Shown: piece by piece, positions 7,141-11,977 of the stretch
How the letters are laid out: the number at the start of each line of letters is the position of its first letter
Position numbering within the stretch: the stretch's first letter is position 1
Source of the DNA: Candidatus Margulisiibacteriota bacterium
Lineage (GTDB): Bacteria; Margulisbacteria; WOR-1; O2-12-FULL-45-9
Length of the DNA: 14,667 nt
Direction of reading: 5' to 3'
NCBI GenBank assembly: GCA_028714935.1
Contig: JAQTLJ010000011.1
Location: 1 to 14,667, forward strand
Notes under the pieces: model-generated
Databases searched by the model: none
What the model was told of the DNA's origin: nothing
The model's input: only the letters and a program-made list of their open reading frames with translations
Program-made: the position numbers and the translations under genes

Positions 7141-8483
7141 TAGAGATTGTCCTTCTTGGAAAAGTAGATATATTTGAACTCCGGGACCAACTCATTGCCG
7201 ACCAGTCCGATCGGCGTTTCATGAGCATAGATCTTTTTGATCGGCGCTGACACAGCGTAGGTCCTGCGCCCGCCATTGAAGGAGACCTTAAAGATCGAGC
7301 GGATCGGCGTGGAGGCGACCGCCCCTTTATTGTCCCGGACAGTGATGAAGAACATGACCTCCGGGTTGATGAGCAAAGCGGGGAGCCCGAAAAAATAAGC
7401 CCCGTTCTCCTGGTAGCCGCGGATCCCGGTCCATTTTTTGCTCGTCCAGCGGCTCGGCGCCCCCTGGGTATAATAAAGCGTCGCGTTTTCCACGCTGCTG
7501 TTGGCGACGGCGGAGGCGGAAACCAGCAATTTATCCTTCCCTTTAATCGATACGGACACGGTCTCGATATCAGGGAAACTCCCGCCGCGTTTTAATTTAT
7601 TGTCCAGCCAGCCCCAGATAATGCTCTGCATGTAGGGGAGGAATTGATGCCGGAGATTCGGCAATAAGATCAGTTTCTTCGGCGCGGTTATTTCCGCGTA
7701 GCTTTTCTGGAAGGTCGGCAGGTAGTAGCAGTGGTCGTTGGTGCCGGTGATAAAGAGGATCGGGGCGTGCTGGCTCTTGAGAAAATTTTTCGGGTCGATA
7801 TATGAGTTCCAGCGGGCCAGTTCATCAGCGGTCATAACGGCAAAACGGTCCTGCCAGGTGCAGCCTTCGGGGATGTAGCCGGCGCCAAAGACATTGACCG
7901 CGGTTTTCAGGCGCTTGTCCTGCCCGTTGGTCAGCAAGGTGATGACCCCGCCCCAGGAGAGGCCGACCATGCCGATCCGGTTGGGATCAACTTCTTTTCT
8001 CTCGGTGAGGAAAGTGATCGCATTGCGCGCCGCGGCGACAGCGTTGACCAAATAGTTGTAACTGAAATCAGGTTTGGTCCTTAATAATATCGAGACGTCC
8101 ATGTCGGGCCCACCGGACCGGGAACTCCAGCGCTTATCCCCTTTGCCGGGCAGGTCGATGACCAGAACCGCGTAACCACGGCTCGCCCAGGCGACGGTCC
8201 GGCCGAGGCTGGCGCCCCCGCCGCCGCCGTGGACTAAAAGTATCGCCGGCAGGTTTCTGGCGTTCTTCGGATAACCGAAATAACCGAAGATCCTGACCGG
8301 TTTCCCTTTATAAGGGAGGCTCTGGTAGTATATCTCTTCGATCTTGACCGAGCCGCGCGGGTATGACCGCATGATCTCATAATCCACCTCGCCGGTCGGC
8401 ATGTTCCAGACGTCGGCAAGAGTGATTGAAAAGACCGGAGTGCTGATCGCCGTTAATAAGGCCAGGATGATGATGATTCGCAT
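7113..8483 (-). CDS. Exported alpha/beta hydrolase (acetyl xylan esterase / dienelactone hydrolase-like) with C-terminal beta domain
   Basis: Protein of 456 residues with a signal peptide (MRIIIILALLTAISTPVFS, residues 1-19), so it acts outside the cytoplasm. The alpha/beta-hydrolase core spans about 50-295. The oxyanion region is LLVHGGGGG (82-90), nucleophile Ser176 is in GLSWGG, the acid is probably Asp250 in TGTNDHCYY and the base His279 in PNLRHQF. This layout resembles acetyl xylan esterase, S9-peptidase and BAAT-type secreted esterases; the substrate is not determined. Residues about 305-400 (VSVSIKGKDKLLVSASAVA, then FFITVRDNKGAV) look like an Ig/fibronectin-type beta sandwich, and the last about 50 residues are of unknown role. 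The ATG at 8483 is preceded by an extended -10 only about 10 bases upstream and has no ribosome site. The 3' end overlaps nfnB by 28 bp. Confidence 0.85.
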   Translation of the reverse strand: MRIIIILALLTAISTPVFSITLADVWNMPTGEVDYEIMRSYPRGSVKIEEIYYQSLPYKGKPVRIFGYFGYPKNARNLPAILLVHGGGGGASLGRTVAWASRGYAVLVIDLPGKGDKRWSSRSGGPDMDVSILLRTKPDFSYNYLVNAVAAARNAITFLTERKEVDPNRIGMVGLSWGGVITLLTNGQDKRLKTAVNVFGAGYIPEGCTWQDRFAVMTADELARWNSYIDPKNFLKSQHAPILFITGTNDHCYYLPTFQKSYAEITAPKKLILLPNLRHQFLPYMQSIIWGWLDNKLKRGGSFPDIETVSVSIKGKDKLLVSASAVANSSVENATLYYTQGAPSRWTSKKWTGIRGYQENGAYFFGLPALLINPEVMFFITVRDNKGAVASTPIRSIFKVSFNGGRRTYAVSAPIKKIYAHETPIGLVGNELVPEFKYIYFSKKDNLYYLVGPRKE

Positions 8484-8489
8484 GATCTA

Positions 8490-8498
8490 TGATATTAT
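8490..8498 (+). promoter_or_regulatory. Extended -10 promoter for the phosphorylase-like/splB pair (near-leaderless)
   Basis: Plus strand reads TGATATTAT: TATTAT (8493-8498) with TGn extension. Predicted initiation near 8505 is about five bases before the ATG at 8510, and no Shine-Dalgarno sequence is present. An alternative -10 (CATAAT, 8501-8506) would lie too close to the start codon to be useful. Confidence 0.5.
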
Positions 8499-8502
8499 AA
8501 CA
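8494..8502 (-). promoter_or_regulatory. Extended -10 promoter for the hydrolase gene (near-leaderless)
   Basis: Minus strand reads TGTTATAAT: consensus TATAAT (8499 to 8494) with a TGn extension. Initiation about 7 bases on would leave roughly four bases before the ATG at 8483. It overlaps the plus-strand -10 by five bases, so polymerase could occupy only one of the two at a time. Confidence 0.55.
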
Positions 8503-8509
8503 TAATTAA

Positions 8510-9091
8510 ATGAAGGCTAAGAAGGCGTATATCAAGGCATTTTTTGGCATGGCGGCCGAAAAGATAAAACAAACGGTCGTCATCTCGCCGATCATTTACC
8601 CTGGCCAGTTCGCCAAAGGGGTAAAATACCAAAAATCGGTCCTCGGTTATCTGGCGGCGAATGTCGGGCAGGTCACTTTCATTAAGACCCCGATGACCGA
8701 AGCGGCGGTTGCCGATCTGATAACGCTGCTCCCCCAAACGAAGTGCCAGCAGGTGATCTTTATCGGCGCGATCGGCGGGTTGGCCGAAGGGTTGAGGATC
8801 GGCGATGTCGTGCTGACCGATCAGCCAAAGCATGTTTATTCCGTCAGATCTATCCATGAAGAGACCGGGCAGAAAATGCGCGCCTTAAGAAAGCAAGGGA
8901 TCATCGGCGTCGATTTTGAGGGCCGGGGATTCTTTGCGGCGGCAAAAAAGGCGAACCTGACCGCCAAAGCTTATTTTATTGTCACCGACCTGCCGCTCTC
9001 CAAACCGTTTTATATGAAGATAACCGCAAAAGACAAAGAGAAGATCAAAGATTCCGTAGGCCAGGTTATCCACGAATGTCGAAGCCGATAA
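8510..9091 (+). CDS. Compact nucleoside phosphorylase-like (PNP/UDP superfamily) protein
   Basis: A 193-residue cytoplasmic protein. Residues 81-104 (QVIFIGAIGG then LRIGDVVLTD) match the core strand-loop of nucleoside phosphorylases and nucleosidases ('GtaGGLnpxLkvGDivi'). Residues 134-145 (VDFEGRGFFAAA) match the sugar-binding 'VDMExxAxxxxA' segment, and IVTDLP (157-162) sits where the catalytic 'VSD' Asp is found. The family is normally 230-280 residues. Here the stretch between the GDVV and VDFE motifs is only about 35 residues, and the first strand with its phosphate loop (GxGx) is not evident. A reduced nucleosidase, or a binding protein without phosphorolysis, is therefore possible. 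It shares a 16-bp overlap with the radical SAM gene, so the two products probably act on the same substrate. Superfamily call is moderate; exact activity unknown. Confidence 0.65.
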   Translation: MKAKKAYIKAFFGMAAEKIKQTVVISPIIYPGQFAKGVKYQKSVLGYLAANVGQVTFIKTPMTEAAVADLITLLPQTKCQQVIFIGAIGGLAEGLRIGDVVLTDQPKHVYSVRSIHEETGQKMRALRKQGIIGVDFEGRGFFAAAKKANLTAKAYFIVTDLPLSKPFYMKITAKDKEKIKDSVGQVIHECRSR

Positions 9092-9888
9092 AATATATCG
9101 ACAAGGTCAAAAGGCCAATAATCGGCCCTTGCCCGTGCGCGGTCGGGCACATCTCCTGCGGGTACACGGTCATCAGCCAGATCCTGGGTTGTCCATACAA
9201 CTGCAGTTATTGTTTTCTCCATACTTTTTACGGCCGCGATGAGATCGTGATCTACGATAATGAAAAAGACATTCTTGATCAGGTTGCTAATTATTTAGCT
9301 AAAGCGAAACAGCCGCTCCGGGTCGGGACCGGGCAGTATTCTGACAGTTTGGCACTGCCGGAAGCGGTCTCCCTGGCCGTTAAACTGGTCAACCTCTTTG
9401 CCGGACAAAAAGAACACACCTTTGAGCTTAAAACCAAAAGCGCGAATATTGACCAATTGTTGTCTTTAGATCACCGGGACAGGACGGTTGTCGCCTGGTC
9501 AGTGAATCCTGAACAAATAGTCAGAACGGAAGAACTGGGAACGGAAGAACTAAAGAACAGGATTTCCGCGGCGAAAAAATGTGTTGCCGCCGGCTATCCG
9601 GTCGCTTTTCACTTTGATCCGATCATTTTATACGACGGCTGGGAAGGTGATTATCAAGCGGTTGTTGACCTGATCTTTTCTACGGTCGGTCCGGAGCACA
9701 TTGCCTGGATCAGTCTGGGAGCGCTCCGCTATAAGAAAAAACGGTATCCGGAAACGGTCAGGATTGACCTGTTCAGGAAGATGGACCGGTTCATTAGGGC
9801 ACACTCTAAAGACGTTAAGGTTTATCTCTGCATGGAAAGCCAGGCGGTCTGGCAGGGGTCGGGGATCCCGGAGGGATCAGTGCAGTAA
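9076..9888 (+). CDS. Radical SAM protein, spore photoproduct lyase (SplB, COG1533)-like
   Basis: 270 residues. The radical SAM cluster motif is CPYNCSYC (Cys39, Cys43, Cys46), binding the [4Fe-4S] cluster that cleaves S-adenosylmethionine. SplB-family blocks follow in order: GTGQYSDSLAL (84-94), FELKTKSANIDQLL (116-129), AWSVNPEQIV (140-149), FHFDPIILYDGWEGDY (178-193), WISLGALR (211-218) and YLCMES near the C-terminus. Three more Cys precede the motif (CPCAVGHISC, 19-28), as in the non-sporulating branch. The segment where true spore photoproduct lyases carry the hydrogen-donor Cys appears to be GTGQYSD here, with no Cys, and no sporulation genes are nearby, so DNA photoproduct repair is not established. 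Residues about 150-161 come from a repeat array. Translation is coupled to the phosphorylase-like gene (16-bp overlap). It ends 12 bp inside the convergent hypothetical gene. Confidence 0.85.
   Translation: MSKPIKYIDKVKRPIIGPCPCAVGHISCGYTVISQILGCPYNCSYCFLHTFYGRDEIVIYDNEKDILDQVANYLAKAKQPLRVGTGQYSDSLALPEAVSLAVKLVNLFAGQKEHTFELKTKSANIDQLLSLDHRDRTVVAWSVNPEQIVRTEELGTEELKNRISAAKKCVAAGYPVAFHFDPIILYDGWEGDYQAVVDLIFSTVGPEHIAWISLGALRYKKKRYPETVRIDLFRKMDRFIRAHSKDVKVYLCMESQAVWQGSGIPEGSVQ
9523..9560 (+). repeat. In-frame repeat array in the splB-like gene (AGAACNG units, 15-bp period)
   Basis: Two 15-bp copies, GAACGGAAGAACTGG (9524-9538) and GAACGGAAGAACTAA (9539-9553), followed by AGAACAG (9554-9560). Each copy consists of two AGAACNG-like heptamers plus one base. 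They encode RTEELGTEELKNR. The unit is close to the AGAACTG heptamer in nfnA, about 4.2 kb away. Confidence 0.75.
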
Positions 9889-10488
9889 ATACGACTGCCG
9901 GGGCGGGTTTTCGTTTTGCACCAGGATGCGGGTCAGCAGGTCGACAGAATTGCTCAGCTCCTTCGGCGTGAGGTACCTTTGGCCGGTGCCGTCTCGCAAA
10001 TTGAGGATAACCAGCCGGCCGGCATGCTGGCTGTAGCCGCCAAGGAATTCCTGCACTTCAGTCTCTCCAAAACTATAGCTGACAGTGGGATCAATAAGTT
10101 CGTCGGCGACCGGATTGGTGACCGGGATACCGTGGCAGGGCATGAAAAGGGCGTCGCCATGGTCTCTTTTGGAGGAGGGGAGCCTGCTTCTGCCGACGGT
10201 CAATTGGTAAACCGGGGCGGCGAAGCCGATGGCCTGGCAGAAGTTATGGAAAATATCGAGGCTCTCCAGGGCGGAAACAAGGTCAGGCGGCAACTGTCGT
10301 TGCTCAACAAACAAGACAGCTCTTACTCCGTGGGCAGTGGGGTCAGTGAACCGGTGGACCGCTTCCTGGATCTCTCTGATATCCTTGAGCCGGCCGCCGC
10401 ATTCCAGATGCCGGACAGTCGCGGCATGCGAGAGCGCATAACAGCGCAGGCTGGCGCTACCTGATCCTGCAAGAGTGATAATTGACAT
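9877..10488 (-). CDS. Hypothetical protein, kinase-linked
   Basis: A 203-residue protein I do not recognise. It has no signal peptide or membrane segment. The N-terminal half (LSHAATVRHLECGG, then IREIQEAVHRF and VRAVLFVEQ) suggests a mixed alpha/beta fold. Four Cys and several His are spread without a metal-site pattern, although ECGG and MPCHG are worth noting. The C-terminal third (RLVILNLRDGTGQRYL) is hydrophilic. The minus strand is preferred over a plus-strand open frame at 9916-10464 for three reasons: it runs complete from an ATG, it starts only 20 bp after the kinase stop as the next operon gene, and GGGGA lies eight bases before the start. The plus-strand frame is in mirror register and begins with TTG. 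It overlaps the end of the radical SAM gene by 12 bp. It may be a substrate or partner of the kinase, but only position suggests that. Confidence 0.6.
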   Translation of the reverse strand: MSIITLAGSGSASLRCYALSHAATVRHLECGGRLKDIREIQEAVHRFTDPTAHGVRAVLFVEQRQLPPDLVSALESLDIFHNFCQAIGFAAPVYQLTVGRSRLPSSKRDHGDALFMPCHGIPVTNPVADELIDPTVSYSFGETEVQEFLGGYSQHAGRLVILNLRDGTGQRYLTPKELSNSVDLLTRILVQNENPPRQSYLLH

Positions 10489-10508
10489 TATTGATTTCCC
10501 CGATCCAC

Positions 10509-11654
10509 TTACATTTTTAAGGCTCTGGTTTGGTCTAATATCTTATCGGGGTTTCGCGGGGAAAATTTCACCGGATCTATTTTGATCAAAGATTCGTAAG
10601 GCTCCAGCGCTCTGGCATTGGCCAGGGCGTTTTCCAGCAACCCGAGAAGCATTGCGGTCGTCGGGCGGTGAGCCGGATTTTTTTGTGTCATGACTTCAAC
10701 GAGCAGCGCCAGCTGACGGTGGGCGGTAGAGATCAATTCGCTTAAATGGCCGCTGACCTCGGGCGAGAACCGCCCGGTTATTTCCTGCTCCGGCAGCGGG
10801 TCCATCGGGCGTATGATCTGGTTTTCGATATTCTGTTGAGGCGTGCCGTTACGCATCGGATTATACCGGGCGATCATTTCAAACAGCATCAGCCCGACGG
10901 CGTAGATGTCGGTGCTTCTTTGTGCCGGCAGACCGGCAGCCTGTTCAGGGGCGATATAGGCTGGGGTCCCGAGGGTTAAACCTTTGGGATCGCGATAGCC
11001 TTCAGGGCAAACGGTGCCCAGGTCGATAAGGCGCGTCCGGCCGGTCACGTTTTCGATCATGACATTGCCGGGTTTGACGTCGCGGTCAACCAGGCCCTGT
11101 TCATGGAGGATATCCAGGCCTTTCAAGACAGACATGGTGATCTCGATCGCCTGCCAGAGCGGGATCCTTTCTTCTCGATTGTAAATAAGAGCGCCAAGTG
11201 TGAGCCCCTTGATCTCCTCCATGGCCATATAGCCTAAGGGGACGGTTTCATAAGCTTCTGTCCCCGCTATCTTTCGTGTAAGTTCAAAAGTGCCATGGTC
11301 GTATAGTTCAGGGAAATAGCCGGGTTCGCCATCCGCCGGCCGGGGTAAATTCCCCAGCGTGTCGGTTTCGGCCTCGAAATATTTATTAAAATCCATGCCC
11401 ATATTATTAAGCTCGACAGTTTTCAGGACGACATCACGCTGTCTGACCAGGTCGAAGGCGAGATAGATATTGGACATCGACATGGTCACGATGGCGTCGA
11501 TGATCTGGAACCGGCTGGCGATGATCCGCCCGGGCGGAAGGATGTTTTTATGCTCCGGTTTAGCCGCCGCCCGGCGCGGCATCTGCGCCTGGCGCCCGGC
11601 GATCTGCATCGGCGTCAGTATTGGTATAGTTTTTAAATTAGATAAAGTAATCAT
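10509..11654 (-). CDS. Divergent Hanks-type Ser/Thr protein kinase, soluble
   Basis: 381 residues, with the kinase domain at about 48-355. Present are the ATP-anchoring Lys78 (DVVLKTVE), candidate alpha-C acids Glu94/Glu96, catalytic Asp192 and Asn197 (DRDVKPGN), Mg-binding Asp211 (DLG, the common bacterial form of DFG), GTPAYIAPEQ (229-238) and STDIYAVGLMLFEM. Two departures stand out. The Gly-rich loop is replaced by IVTMSMSNIYLA with no Gly, and the HRD His is Asp (VDRD). The catalytic residues remain, so activity is plausible but ATP binding would be atypical. No transmembrane helix or PASTA repeats are present. The first 40 residues are a Pro/Arg/Ala-rich tail. The start ATG follows a 16-bp palindrome carrying the only ribosome site. 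It is cotranscribed with the hypothetical gene downstream. Confidence 0.88.
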   Translation of the reverse strand: MITLSNLKTIPILTPMQIAGRQAQMPRRAAAKPEHKNILPPGRIIASRFQIIDAIVTMSMSNIYLAFDLVRQRDVVLKTVELNNMGMDFNKYFEAETDTLGNLPRPADGEPGYFPELYDHGTFELTRKIAGTEAYETVPLGYMAMEEIKGLTLGALIYNREERIPLWQAIEITMSVLKGLDILHEQGLVDRDVKPGNVMIENVTGRTRLIDLGTVCPEGYRDPKGLTLGTPAYIAPEQAAGLPAQRSTDIYAVGLMLFEMIARYNPMRNGTPQQNIENQIIRPMDPLPEQEITGRFSPEVSGHLSELISTAHRQLALLVEVMTQKNPAHRPTTAMLLGLLENALANARALEPYESLIKIDPVKFSPRNPDKILDQTRALKM

Positions 11655-11657
11655 AAT

Positions 11658-11673
11658 GGGTACACCTGTACCC
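11658..11673 (-). promoter_or_regulatory. 16-bp palindrome over the kinase ribosome-binding site
   Basis: GGGTACA-2-TGTACCC, a perfect 7-bp inverted repeat ending three bases before the kinase ATG. On the minus strand its centre holds AGGTG, the only Shine-Dalgarno-like sequence, eight bases from the start. It could be an operator for a dimeric repressor, or an RNA hairpin hiding the ribosome site in its loop. An AT-rich possible -10 (TATATA, about 11679-11684 on the minus strand) lies just upstream. Confidence 0.5.
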
Positions 11674-11735
11674 TTACATATATAATCGTAATAAGTAGGG
11701 GAAAAATTGCATGGGTAGAGCCCTCATCCGTATTT

Positions 11736-11921
11736 AACAGCCCTCATCCGCAGTTTTTCTTAAAACTTTAAGTTTTCTTTTTCGGCCTTCTCCCAAAGGG
11801 AGAAGGGATTGGCAGATTTTGATCAGTTTTATTAACTTTGCCACTCAACGCCCCCTCCCTCTGGGAGAGGGCCATTAAATAATTAATTAACATAGATCAT
11901 TAAGTTTGGGTGAGGGCTGTT
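11736..11921. repeat. Nested palindromic element, related in design to the nfnB insert
   Basis: Outer inverted repeat AACAGCCCTCA (11736-11746) with its complement at 11911-11921, extended inward with one mismatch. Inside are AAAACTT/AAGTTTT (11762-11768 with 11770-11776), a perfect 9-bp stem with AAA loop (11786-11794 with 11798-11806) and CCCTCT/AGAGGG (11857-11862 with 11866-11871). The outer core CCTCAYCC and the C/T-rich stem with an AAA loop are shared with the 108-bp element in nfnB. Confidence 0.65.
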
Positions 11922-11927
11922 TACAAT

Positions 11928-11956
11928 TTGCAAATTCCCCCATAAAGTAGTAATAT
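11928..11956 (+). promoter_or_regulatory. Candidate promoter of the first secreted repeat protein
   Basis: TTGCAA (11928-11933), 17-bp spacer, TAATAT (11951-11956). The same -10 hexamer and spacer are found before the second paralog (14007-14035). The leader would be about 15 bases and contain GGAAGGTG (11963-11970). Confidence 0.4.
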
Positions 11957-11977
11957 TAATATGGAAGGTGAATAAAC

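Larger units (their letters stand above)
11655..11977. other. 323-bp intergenic region between the kinase and the secreted repeat protein
   Basis: No coding frame is credible here. From left to right it holds the kinase leader with a 16-bp palindrome (11658-11673), AT-rich sequence, two direct copies of AGCCCTCATCCG (11719-11730 and 11739-11750), a nested palindromic element (11736-11921) and the promoter of the following gene (11928-11956). The two flanking genes diverge, so regulatory DNA for both lies here. Confidence 0.75.

Noticed and set aside
9076..9888. True spore photoproduct lyase
   Set aside because: Family motifs match, but the donor Cys seems absent and nothing nearby suggests sporulation, so only a SplB-like call is made.
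9916..10464. Plus-strand open frame of 182 codons opposite the hypothetical gene
   Set aside because: It is in mirror register with the longer minus-strand frame, begins with TTG, has no ribosome site and would sit alone between genes; the minus-strand frame follows the kinase in an operon.
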